Part shown: positions 1 through 6,865 of the stretch, in pieces
Position numbering within the stretch: position 1 is the first letter of the stretch
How the letters are laid out: every line of letters begins with the position of its first letter
Assembly (NCBI GenBank): GCA_937891875.1
Contig: CALATR010000021.1
Span: 1 to 11,716, forward strand
Reading direction: 5' to 3'
From: an uncultured Pseudomonadota bacterium
GTDB taxonomy: Bacteria; Myxococcota_A; UBA796; GCA-2862545
Length of the DNA stretch: 11,716 bases
The notes under the pieces: model-generated
Database searches by the model: none
What the model was told of the DNA's origin: nothing
Seen by the model: only the letters and a program-made list of their open reading frames with translations
Position numbers and translations under genes: made by a program

Positions 1-72
1 GATCCCAGCCGAGATGCGGCGTTCCTCGACACGTTCGGTGAGTATCCGGAGCCGGAGCGGGGGTTGCCCTGA
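1..72 (+). CDS. C-terminal end of an unidentified protein (5' end outside window)
   Basis: Frame 1 is open from the first base to a TGA at 70-72 and encodes 23 residues ending in PEPERGLP. Third codon positions are mostly G or C (about 18 of 23), as in the clear genes here, so this looks coding. The stop lies two bases before the stop of the convergent TOPRIM-like gene (75-77 on the other strand), a spacing typical of tightly packed convergent genes. The fragment is too short to assign a family, and chance openness over 24 codons in a GC-rich sequence cannot be excluded. Confidence 0.45.
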   Translation, partial: DPSRDAAFLDTFGEYPEPERGLP

Positions 73-74
73 GG

Positions 75-739
75 TCAGGAGAGCTGGTCGCGAAGGGCAT
101 GGAGCTCGGCGAGGAAGGGGGCGAAGCCGATGGGGCAGGCCCTGGCGACGGCGTCCAGGTCGAGCGCCTCGGCGATGATCGCGTAGCCCTTGGCGGTCGC
201 TTCGATCCCGGCCTGCTGGAGGTGGCGCTCGAGGATGCCCTTCGCGTACTTGTCGCTGCCGCGTCGGCGCAGGTTCCTCTCGGGTTTCTTCGGGGGTGAG
301 GACGCGCCGCGGGCCCGGAGCGGCTTGGGGTCGCTGAGCAGCCAGGCCTCGACCATGGGGACAGCGACGCCGACGGCGGATGGGGGTGCTCCGACAGCCT
401 CCGCGCGGGATCGGGCATCACTCAGCGCGGCGAGGGCGGCCTTGGGCTCCCTCTTCTCGTTGCCATCGAGGTCGTGGACGAACACGACCCCCGCCACTCC
501 ATCCCGGGTGGCGTCCAGCAGGGCGTTGGCGAGTCTCCAGGCGTGGCCCTTGAGCCCGTGCGGTCGAGGCGGCGTCCTTCGCCAGAACGACCGAAGCTCC
601 CGTGCTTCCGGGCGTTCACCTTCCGAGGAACGAGCTCGACGTCCTTCCCCAGGACCGCCGCGACGATCGGCGGCAGCGCCCCGGTCTGGCCATCCCCGTG
701 GTCGCGCCGACCCTCGCTGCACACCCAGACGGTCGTCAC
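75..739 (-). pseudogene. Frameshifted TOPRIM-like (DUF4276-like) partner of the upstream ATPase
   Basis: The gene starts with GTG at 739-737, overlapping the ATPase stop as GTGA, and begins VTTVWVCSEG, where Glu9 is placed like the first acidic residue of a TOPRIM fold. That frame makes protein-like sequence to about position 560-575; the sensible continuation (GLKGHAWRLANALL, then VVFVHDLDGN with a DxD, then VEAWLLSDP) lies in another frame that ends at 75. Adding one base near 555-575 would give a single 221-residue frame, a normal size for such proteins. The EAWLLSDP block and small size resemble proteins encoded beside AAA_21-type ATPases, but the exact family is a guess from motifs. As sequenced, the shift separates Glu9 from the DxD and should abolish activity. 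A sequencing or assembly error is the main alternative; no long homopolymer is present at the junction. Confidence 0.7.
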
Positions 740-1875
740 TTGGCGGCGTTCCGCTGCAGGAAGCGCGCGTACAACGCTTCTTCTCCGTGTTCCGCCCACA
801 GCTCGCCGAGGAGCTTGTGGTTCAGCTCTTCGTGGATGCCGGGGACGTCGGAGAAGCGCACGACCCTGGCGATTCCGGCGTCGTCGCGGACGCAGAAGAA
901 GGCCTCTTCGGGCTCCACCTCGTCGAGCAGGTAGGGCATGTGGGTCGTGATGATGACCTGGGTCGGCTCGTCGCCGAGGTCGCCGCTGGCCAGCTTGCGG
1001 AGCTGGGTCAGGATCTCGCGCAGCCGGGCCGGGTGCATGCCGTTCTCGGGCTCTTCGACCAGCAGCACCGAGGGGGGCTCGGGCAGGTTGGCGAGAGCGA
1101 GGAAGGCGAGGAGCAGGATGACCCCGTCGGAGACCTCGGAGGCGGAGAACTCGGTGCGGCCGGCGCCGCGGAACTCGAGTTCGTATGCGAACTTTCCATC
1201 CACATCCGTCGGCCGCAGGGCATAGTCCGAGAGTGTGGGAACCATGGCGACAAACGCCTGCTTGAGGTCCAGGGCCCGCCGGGGGTCGGATGCTCCGAGC
1301 TGCGCGAGCAGGCTCGGCAATCCGGAGCCATCCGCGGCTAGGAGATCCGCCCCTTCTGCGGTCGTGGACATGGGCGCAGGTTGGCGCATGGCGTCCGGGT
1401 TCGGTTTCAAGAAGTGGACTCCCGCCAGAAGCCGCTGGAGCCCTCTGTGGCGCTGGCTGGTCGCGTCATCGCCGAAGATGTCACCCCGTGCGTAGGCCCA
1501 AGGCGGTTGGCCATCGAACTGCAACGCCAGGTCCTGGCCGGCGGGATCGGAGACATCTGCGCCATCGAACCGGACGCCGAGCTGGCGGCGTCCGCGGCCG
1601 CGCGGAACGCCGAACTGGAAGTCGATCGCCCACTCATCCTGCTCGCTCTGCGCGGTCATCGCGACGGTCGCGCCGCTCGACCCCTTCCGCGCCTGGGTGG
1701 AGACTCCGTCCCTGCGCTCTGGATCCGCCAATCCCGCCAACACCCGCACCGCGTTCAAGATCGTCGACTTCCCACTGTCGTTGGGCCCGACGATCACCGT
1801 CAGCGGCGACAGCTCCAGCGTCGCGTGCTCGAAGGGACCGAAGTCCCGGATCTCCAGGGTGCGGATCACAGCCAT
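736..1875 (-). CDS. SMC/RecF-like ABC-type ATPase (AAA_21/OLD-like), no TOPRIM domain
   Basis: A 379-residue predicted cytoplasmic ATPase. Visible motifs in order: Walker A GPNDSGKST (residues 30-38), an ABC-signature-like SEVSDG (246-251), Walker B and catalytic acids LLVEEPENG (271-279) followed by MHP, and an H-loop TTHMP (310-314). The first 25 residues (RTLEIRDFGPFEHATLEL) are the classic N-terminal strand of RecF/OLD/AAA_21 proteins. The chain ends about 65 residues after the H-loop, so no TOPRIM nuclease is fused, unlike GajA or classical OLD. The ATG lies 9 bases past the mltG stop, so it is probably co-transcribed with mltG. Its stop overlaps the GTG of the TOPRIM-like gene, which suggests translational coupling and a two-protein complex. 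Sampled 60-base rows at 1201 and 1381 are 63% GC against 70-77% at 4141 and 10021, a weak hint of acquisition. The cellular role (phage defence, DNA repair or other) is inferred only. Confidence 0.88.
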   Translation of the reverse strand: MAVIRTLEIRDFGPFEHATLELSPLTVIVGPNDSGKSTILNAVRVLAGLADPERRDGVSTQARKGSSGATVAMTAQSEQDEWAIDFQFGVPRGRGRRQLGVRFDGADVSDPAGQDLALQFDGQPPWAYARGDIFGDDATSQRHRGLQRLLAGVHFLKPNPDAMRQPAPMSTTAEGADLLAADGSGLPSLLAQLGASDPRRALDLKQAFVAMVPTLSDYALRPTDVDGKFAYELEFRGAGRTEFSASEVSDGVILLLAFLALANLPEPPSVLLVEEPENGMHPARLREILTQLRKLASGDLGDEPTQVIITTHMPYLLDEVEPEEAFFCVRDDAGIARVVRFSDVPGIHEELNHKLLGELWAEHGEEALYARFLQRNAAK

Positions 1876-1884
1876 GGGACCATC

Positions 1885-2868
1885 CTAGTACACCCCATAC
1901 TTCGCGCGATTCCGCTCGTGCTCGTCGCCGTTGCGCCCGCCGTGGAAGACGCCCTCGCGGTCGTGCAGGTAGTACCAGAACTCGGTTTCTTCCGGCTTCA
2001 CCGCCGCTTCCAGGGCGGTCTGGGTCGGGTTGCCGATGGCGGTCGGGGGAAGCCCGGCGCGCACGCGGGTGCCGTAGAGGTCGGCGGGGTCCTTGAGCAC
2101 CTTGCGGAAGGCCTTCTCGTCCTCCCAGATCTCGAGCTGGTAGCGGCTGGTCGCGTCGATCCCGAGCGGGGTGTCGTGATCGAGGCGCTTCCAGATGATG
2201 CCGGCGACCACGGGGCGGTACTTGTCGGTGGGCTCCTCGCGCTCGATCATGGAGGCGACGACGACCACGTCGTGCAGGGAGCGGTTGCCCAGGGCGTCGC
2301 CATGCACGTCCAGGAAGCGGGTCTTGAACGTCTGCAGCTGGCGCTCGATGAGGCGCTTGGCGCTGAACCGCTCGGCGTCGGGCGGGACCATGTAGGTCTC
2401 GGGGTAGAGGTAGCCCTCGAGGCTGGGTCCGCTGACCTCGAAGGGCAGGTCGACCTCCTTGCTGTTGGCCAGCGCTGCGTACTCGCCGGCGGAGATCCAG
2501 CCCTTCTTGGCGAGCGCCTTGTCGATGTCCTTGATCCGCCAGCCCTCGAGCACGGTGAACGGCACGTCGTCGGGGATGGGGGCGGCGCACAGGGCCTGCG
2601 CCAGCTCGCGCACGGTCATGTCCTTGCGGATGGCGTGCTTGCCGGCCTTGATGCACGTGATGTCGTCGGCCTTGAGCACCTGCTTGAAGTTCCAGGCGCT
2701 GCCGACGAGGCCGCCCTCCTCCAGCAGCGTGCCCACCCGGGCACCGGACGCGCCGGACGGGACCTCGAAGACGATCTCGGCGTGGTCGTTGGGATCGACG
2801 ACCGCGTCGGGGTTGGCGCAGGCGGACAGGGGCACCAGGGCAGCGAGCAGCACGGGGCGGATGTTCAC
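1885..2868 (-). CDS. mltG: MltG-type endolytic peptidoglycan transglycosylase, predicted lipoprotein
   Basis: A 327-residue YceG/MltG family protein, which cleaves nascent glycan strands and helps terminate peptidoglycan chains. Family marks: LEGW near 107-110, SLEGYLYPETY (149-159), the catalytic region VVVASMIEREE (202-212) with Glu209 as the expected catalytic acid, TPLGIDATSRYQ (233-244), and RAGLPPTAIGNP (270-281). The C-terminal EHERNRAKYG also fits the family. The GTG at 2868 is chosen because GGAGG lies four bases upstream and because it opens directly into a signal peptide with lipobox LSAC (Cys17). E. coli MltG is instead anchored by an N-terminal transmembrane helix; here a lipid anchor replaces it. 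Residue +2 is Ala rather than Asp, which under the E. coli sorting rule would favour the outer membrane. It is divergent from dapD and directly upstream of the ATPase gene. Confidence 0.92.
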   Translation of the reverse strand: MNIRPVLLAALVPLSACANPDAVVDPNDHAEIVFEVPSGASGARVGTLLEEGGLVGSAWNFKQVLKADDITCIKAGKHAIRKDMTVRELAQALCAAPIPDDVPFTVLEGWRIKDIDKALAKKGWISAGEYAALANSKEVDLPFEVSGPSLEGYLYPETYMVPPDAERFSAKRLIERQLQTFKTRFLDVHGDALGNRSLHDVVVVASMIEREEPTDKYRPVVAGIIWKRLDHDTPLGIDATSRYQLEIWEDEKAFRKVLKDPADLYGTRVRAGLPPTAIGNPTQTALEAAVKPEETEFWYYLHDREGVFHGGRNGDEHERNRAKYGVY

Positions 2869-2991
2869 GGATCCTCCGAACGCCGAGGGTAGCTGGTGAG
2901 ACCACGCACTGCGAGCCAGGGTCCAGGCGGACGCGAGGCTGGACGGCACGCGCCCGTGCCATACAGCAGTCGGCCTGGCACGGAGGCCGAC
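2869..2991. promoter_or_regulatory. Divergent mltG/dapD intergenic region
   Basis: This 123-base gap must carry the promoters of both divergent genes. No convincing -35/-10 pair could be read by eye on either strand, which is usual for GC-rich genomes. On the left is the mltG Shine-Dalgarno GGAGG (about 2873-2877 read on the minus strand). The right half (2945-2991) is occupied by overlapping inverted repeats of the dapD leader, listed separately. Confidence 0.6.
2945..2991 (+). promoter_or_regulatory. dapD leader with mutually exclusive hairpins over the ribosome binding site
   Basis: Three perfect stems can be drawn. Stem C pairs GGCACG (2945-2950) with CGTGCC (2955-2960). Stem A pairs CCGTGCCA (2954-2961) with TGGCACGG (2976-2983). 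Stem B pairs GTCGGCC (2969-2975) with GGCCGAC (2985-2991), ending at the base before the ATG. C and B can coexist; A competes with C for the CGTGCC segment and its 3' arm is the loop of B. The Shine-Dalgarno GGAGG (2982-2986) is partly paired in A and partly in B. The layout resembles a translational switch, but it matches no riboswitch class I know and the transcription start is unknown. Confidence 0.4.
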
Positions 2992-3789
2992 ATGGACCAT
3001 CTCAAGGCACGGATCGAGGCAGTCTGGAACGGCGGCGACGACGCTGCGGCGGTGGAGGAGGCGCTGGCGCTGCTCGACCGGGGTGAGCTGCGGGTCGCCG
3101 AGAAGTTCCACGGCGAGTGGATGGTGCACGGCTGGGTGAAACAGGCGATCCTCCTGTACTTCCGCCAGGCGCAGATGCGGACCGGTCACTACGGCGACTA
3201 CGAGTACCACGACAAGATCCCGCTGAAGACGGGCCTCGCCGAGCAGAACGTGCGCGTCGTGCCCCCGGGCACCGTGCGCTACGGCGCCTTCATCGAGCCC
3301 GGCGCGATCGTCATGCCCGGCTACGTCAACATCGGCGCGCGGGTCGGCGCGGGCACCATGGTCGACACCTGGGCCACCGTCGGCTCGTGTGCGCAGATCG
3401 GCAAGGGCGTGCACCTGTCCGGCGGCGTGGGCATCGGCGGCGTGCTGGAGCCGGCGTCCGCGCGTCCGGTCATCGTCGAGGACGGCGCGTTCATCGGGAG
3501 CCGCTCGATCATCGTCGAGGGCGTCGTGGTCGAGGAAGAGGCCGTCATCGGAGCGGGCACGACCATCACCGCCAGCACGCCGATCATCGACGTGACCGGC
3601 CCGGAGGAGGTCGTGCACAAGGGCCGCGTGCCGGCGCGATCGGTAGTCATTCCGGGCGTTCGACCGAAGAAGTTCCCGGCTGGCGAGTACCATCTGCCCT
3701 GCGCGCTCATCATCGGGCAGCGCAAGGAGAGCACGGACCGCAAGACCAGCCTGACCGACGTGCTCCGCGAGTTCGCCGTCCAGGCCTGA
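2992..3789 (+). CDS. dapD: 2,3,4,5-tetrahydropyridine-2,6-dicarboxylate N-succinyltransferase
   Basis: DapD transfers succinyl from succinyl-CoA to tetrahydrodipicolinate in the cytoplasmic succinylase route to diaminopimelate and lysine. The 265-residue product is close to the usual 270-275. The N-terminal helical part contains FHGEWMVHGWVKQAILLYFR; it is followed by a left-handed beta-helix of hexapeptide repeats (for example IEPGAIVMPGYVNIGARVGAGTMVD split over about residues 102-126) with the family block WATVGSCAQIGKG and later GAFIGSRSIIVEG. The C-terminal RKTSLTDVLREF also fits. The ATG at 2992 is preceded by GGAGG at a five-base spacing; upstream in-frame codons back to 2896 lack similarity to the family. 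It stands alone on the + strand, with no other dap genes adjacent, and is convergent with the chemoreceptor gene (24 bases apart). Confidence 0.96.
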   Translation: MDHLKARIEAVWNGGDDAAAVEEALALLDRGELRVAEKFHGEWMVHGWVKQAILLYFRQAQMRTGHYGDYEYHDKIPLKTGLAEQNVRVVPPGTVRYGAFIEPGAIVMPGYVNIGARVGAGTMVDTWATVGSCAQIGKGVHLSGGVGIGGVLEPASARPVIVEDGAFIGSRSIIVEGVVVEEEAVIGAGTTITASTPIIDVTGPEEVVHKGRVPARSVVIPGVRPKKFPAGEYHLPCALIIGQRKESTDRKTSLTDVLREFAVQA

Positions 3790-3812
3790 GGCCGGTCGAT
3801 CTCCGGGGCTCG

Positions 3813-5495
3813 CTACGCAGCGCCCTGCTTGCCTGCGTGATGCTGGGCCATGAAGGCCTGGAACATCTGCATCATCTCGGGCGACAGCTGGGACTTGCCG
3901 TTCTTGGGCTTGGGCTGGACCAGCTTGAGGACCGAGAGCCGCTCCTTGAGGTCGACCGCGCGGTTGGCGATCTCGGCAGCCGTGCCCTCCAGCTCGGTCG
4001 CGATGCCGGCGTTGTCGTTGACCACCGCGTTGACCTCCTCGAGCCCGCCCTGCACGTTGGCCAGCGCCTCGCTCTGCTGCTGGCTCGCCTCGCTGATCTG
4101 CTCGACGAGATCGGCGGTCTGAGCGACGCCGTTCATGATCTCGGCGAAGGCCTCGGTGGTCTTCTCGGTCAGCTGGGTGCCGTGGTCCACGCTGGCGAGG
4201 GCTGCGGAGAGGAGCTCGCCGGTCTCCTTGGCGGACTCGGCGCTGCGGCTGGCCAGGTTGCGGACCTCTTCGGCGACCACGGCGAAGCCGCGGCCGTGCT
4301 CGCCGGCACGGGCGGCCTCGACCGCGGCGTTGAGCGCCAGCAGGTTGGTCTGGAAGGCGATCTCATCGATGGAGCGCAGGATCCGAGCCACGTTTCGGCT
4401 GGACGAGGAGATGCTCTCCATGGCGTCGCGGAGCTCGGACATCTGCTGCTGGCCGGTGCGGGCGCGGTCCCGGGCCTTGCGACCGGCGTCCGACGCGGTG
4501 CTGGCGCGCCCGGCGTTCTCGGCGGCCTGGGCGGCCACTTCCTGGGTGGAGCGGGCGATCTGCTGGATGGAGGCAGCCTGCTGGTTGCTGCCCGACGAGA
4601 GCAGCGAGGACGCGTCGGACATCTGGGTCATGCCGTCGCTGACGTCGCCCGCGGCGCTGTCCGCCGAGAGCAGGAGCTCGTTGAGGGCATCCTGGGCGGC
4701 GTTGTAGGAGCTGCAGAGCCGCCCGAACACGCCCTCGAAGTGGGTCGGCGCCCAGCCGTGGAAGTCGCCCTCGGCCAGGTGCTCGAGCTGGGTCAGCAGG
4801 GCGGCCAGAGGGGCGTGGATGGACTGCAGCAGGTCGCCCTGCATGGCCATGAGCTCGGCGAAGGCGCCCTCCATGCCGGCGGAGTCGACCTGGTGGGTGA
4901 GGTTGCCCTCCTTGGCCGCCTGCACCACCTGCGAGGTCGCGATGAGGAAGTGGCCGAGCTGGTTGACGACACCGTTGAAGTCGGCGCGGGCCTCCTCCAG
5001 CTCGGAGAGGAACGGGGTGGAGAGGGGCGCGACGTCGCCACGGGCCAGGGCGGCGAGTCCGGCGCGCAGGCGCCTGGTGTCCGCGTCGAAGGTCGCCTGC
5101 TGCTGCCTCAGCTCCTCCTCGACCGCGGCCTTCTCCTGCTCCTGTCGGACCCGCTCGCTGACGTCCTCCCAGCGCACGGCGGTGCCCACCGTGGTGCCGG
5201 TCCCGTCGATGAGCGCGAAGCCATGCAGGGAAAGGTGGGTCTCACCAAAGGCGATGGTCCCCTTGATGCCCTCCGGCGGCAGGGGCTTCGTCCCGTAGCC
5301 GGGCGCGCGGTGGAACCGGTCGATCGGCGTGCCCACCAGCTTGTCCACGTCGATGGGCAGGTGCTCTGCCACCGAGCGCATCAGCTCTTCCGCCGCCGGG
5401 TTGACGTAGGTGATGATCCCGCGATCATCGGCGATCATCATGGGGTTCGGCGCGCTGTGGAGCGCGAGGAGCTGGAGCGTCTCGGAGGGGGCCAT
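3813..5495 (-). CDS. Soluble PAS-domain methyl-accepting chemotaxis protein with HAMP-like repeats
   Basis: A 560-residue chemoreceptor with no signal peptide or membrane helix, so it is predicted to be cytoplasmic. Order of parts: PAS domain (about 8-115, with PNPMMIADDRGIITYVN), coiled coil (115-140), then three HAMP-like stretches built around ARGDV (151-155), KEGNL (195-199) and AEGDF (241-245), each followed by a helix with a conserved Asn or Gln-rich end, and then the signalling domain (about 290-525). The hairpin tip, which contacts CheA/CheW, is clear: IDEIAFQTNLLALNAAVEAA, then GRGFAVVAEEVRNLA (residues 376-415). There is no NWETF-type CheR/CheB tether; the tail is Met-rich (residues 537-560). 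The ATG at 5495 follows an AGGAGA sequence in a hairpin loop. No che genes are adjacent. The PAS ligand cannot be told from sequence; residues for heme or flavin binding are not obvious. Confidence 0.93.
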   Translation of the reverse strand: MAPSETLQLLALHSAPNPMMIADDRGIITYVNPAAEELMRSVAEHLPIDVDKLVGTPIDRFHRAPGYGTKPLPPEGIKGTIAFGETHLSLHGFALIDGTGTTVGTAVRWEDVSERVRQEQEKAAVEEELRQQQATFDADTRRLRAGLAALARGDVAPLSTPFLSELEEARADFNGVVNQLGHFLIATSQVVQAAKEGNLTHQVDSAGMEGAFAELMAMQGDLLQSIHAPLAALLTQLEHLAEGDFHGWAPTHFEGVFGRLCSSYNAAQDALNELLLSADSAAGDVSDGMTQMSDASSLLSSGSNQQAASIQQIARSTQEVAAQAAENAGRASTASDAGRKARDRARTGQQQMSELRDAMESISSSSRNVARILRSIDEIAFQTNLLALNAAVEAARAGEHGRGFAVVAEEVRNLASRSAESAKETGELLSAALASVDHGTQLTEKTTEAFAEIMNGVAQTADLVEQISEASQQQSEALANVQGGLEEVNAVVNDNAGIATELEGTAAEIANRAVDLKERLSVLKLVQPKPKNGKSQLSPEMMQMFQAFMAQHHAGKQGAA

Positions 5496-5519
5496 GGGGG
5501 TCTTCTCCTGGAGACCCCC
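5496..5519 (-). promoter_or_regulatory. Hairpin presenting the chemoreceptor ribosome binding site in its loop
   Basis: Read on the minus strand, GGGGGTCT (5519-5512) pairs perfectly with AGACCCCC (5503-5496), and the 8-base loop CCAGGAGA contains the Shine-Dalgarno AGGAGA. The 3' arm ends on the base directly before the ATG at 5495. This could control ribosome access, or by stacking next to the start codon could fix the spacing. The same geometry occurs at dapD. Confidence 0.5.
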
Positions 5520-5537
5520 TCTTCGGCCCAATGAGCG

Positions 5538-5562
5538 CGTACTGAAGCGAAGCGTCAGTACG
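5538..5562 (-). terminator. Stem-loop overlapping the stop codon of the 435-residue protein gene
   Basis: A perfect 8-bp inverted repeat CGTACTGA/TCAGTACG with a 9-base loop begins inside the last codons of the upstream gene and includes its TGA stop (5557-5555). No T-run follows on the minus strand, so it is not a standard intrinsic terminator; it may instead protect the 3' end of a processed mRNA or attenuate read-through into the chemoreceptor gene 60 bases downstream. Confidence 0.35.
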
Positions 5563-6862
5563 ACTTGTGCCAGGTCTGCCACGGCTGCGCCCACACGGCG
5601 TGCTCCTGGGCGGGCTTGACCCACTCGGTCGGGCGACCGGTGTGGCCGCCGGTGACCAGGGATCCCACGGCGTCGCCACCCTCGTAGATGCGATCGATCT
5701 GGCTGCGGATGTCCGCCACGTCGGCGTCGCTCAGGGTGCCGGTGGTGGTCGCCTTGTACAGCTGCACCGTGACCCGGACCGGGAAGCGCGCGTCCCGCTC
5801 GATGGCGAGGTCGTGGATCTCGGTGAAGGGGCCTTCGGTCTCGCCGTGGCCGATGACCGCCTGCTCCATCGAGCGCGTGGACGCGGCCTCGGCCATGGGA
5901 GCCATGTCCATCTGCACCGCACCGCCGTACCCCATGGAGCTGGGGCGCTTGGGGCGGGGCGCCTGCTTGAGCGGCACCTGGATGATGAGCACGGTGTCGA
6001 GTCCGGCGTCCGCGCGGGCGCCCTGGGCGGGAGTGGTCGCGTCGCCGCCCTGGGCCTGGAAGTCGGACAGGCGCATGGCCGTGTACGGCGCGCGCTCCCC
6101 GTCGGCGTTGAAGTAGAGGGGCTCGCTCATGTAGCCCTCGTCGTTCTCGACCACCTGGATGCTCGAGCCCTCCCGGGTTGCGACGATGGTCAGCACGGCA
6201 GGCGCGCCCGAGTACGACTGGTAGTTGTAGATCACCGGGGTGAACGTCGCTTCTCCCGACTTCGGCACCGGGAGTAGCGCGGCCTGGGCGGACAGGATCA
6301 CGTGGCTGTCGCGCTCCGGGGCGAGCAGGCTCTCCTTGTCCCCCTTCCACGAGCCGCGGTCGTGCAGGTGGGTGCGGAGGTCCGACAGCAGGTCGGTCAC
6401 GCTGACCGGGGCGAGCTCCTTGCCGCGGGCATTGCCCGAGAGCACCCAGAGATCGTCCATCTTGAAGTCGGCGGTCTTGTCGTTGAAGTTGTCGAAGCGG
6501 ATGACCGGCATCGGATGCAGTGCGCCGGACTGGTCACGCACGCCGATGGTCATGTCGCTGATGTTGGGCCCGACCGAGCTGCCCTTGTACCGGCCGGTGT
6601 CCTCCCAGGTCACGTTGACCAGGGACAGGCCGTGCTTCTGCACCACCTGCTGGGACGAGCCGTCGTAGACGAGCTTCTCGACCCGCTGGATGGTCTGGTC
6701 GAGGGAGCGCGGCGGGCGGGCGAACACCGGCAGCCCGGACGGTGCGACGTCGGCCTCGGTCGCCGGCGCCTCGATGGCCACCGCGACCTCCTGGCCGTCG
6801 AGGGGAACGAGGGGCAGGCCGAGGCCGAGCAGGGCGAGGACGGAGAAGACGGGCGTGTGCAT
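5555..6862 (-). CDS. Conserved-looking protein of unknown function, probably exported
   Basis: A 435-residue protein I cannot assign to a named family. The N-terminus (MHTPVFSVLALLGLGLPLVP) is hydrophobic and signal-like, although it lacks a basic residue other than His2 and has no obvious AxA site, so export is likely but not certain. Residues 25-55 are Ala/Pro/Glu-rich linker. The core is polar and well structured, with a striking block VNVTWEDTGRYKGSSVGPN (82-100) followed by ISDMTIGVRD, and VIRFDNFNDKTADFKMDDLWV (120-140) just after it, which look like conserved signature segments. A Ser/Met/Ala-rich linker lies near 318-340, and the C-terminus is rich in Trp and His (WVKPAQEHAVWAQPWQTWH). 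The ATG at 6862 has GGGAGG four bases upstream. It lies between the Fur-like and chemoreceptor genes on the same strand, 60 bases from each, so co-transcription is possible. Confidence 0.8.
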   Translation of the reverse strand: MHTPVFSVLALLGLGLPLVPLDGQEVAVAIEAPATEADVAPSGLPVFARPPRSLDQTIQRVEKLVYDGSSQQVVQKHGLSLVNVTWEDTGRYKGSSVGPNISDMTIGVRDQSGALHPMPVIRFDNFNDKTADFKMDDLWVLSGNARGKELAPVSVTDLLSDLRTHLHDRGSWKGDKESLLAPERDSHVILSAQAALLPVPKSGEATFTPVIYNYQSYSGAPAVLTIVATREGSSIQVVENDEGYMSEPLYFNADGERAPYTAMRLSDFQAQGGDATTPAQGARADAGLDTVLIIQVPLKQAPRPKRPSSMGYGGAVQMDMAPMAEAASTRSMEQAVIGHGETEGPFTEIHDLAIERDARFPVRVTVQLYKATTTGTLSDADVADIRSQIDRIYEGGDAVGSLVTGGHTGRPTEWVKPAQEHAVWAQPWQTWHKSY

Positions 6863-6865
6863 GGT

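Noticed and set aside
1..1880. Mobile-element boundary around the ATPase/TOPRIM-like pair
   Set aside because: No terminal inverted repeats, target-site duplication, transposase, integrase or tRNA was seen; the slightly lower GC was only sampled in a few rows.
3781..3812. Intrinsic terminator between the convergent dapD and chemoreceptor genes
   Set aside because: Only 4-bp stems (GGCC/GGCC, CCGG/CCGG) and no T-run on either strand.
3117..5534. Very long + strand open frame (about 800 codons) opposite the chemoreceptor gene and overlapping dapD
   Set aside because: Its translation is low-complexity Arg/Ala/Gly-rich or mirrors the opposite strand; the - strand frame carries the unmistakable chemoreceptor tip. 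Similar shadows at 6302-9022 and 9198-11513 were dropped for the same reason.
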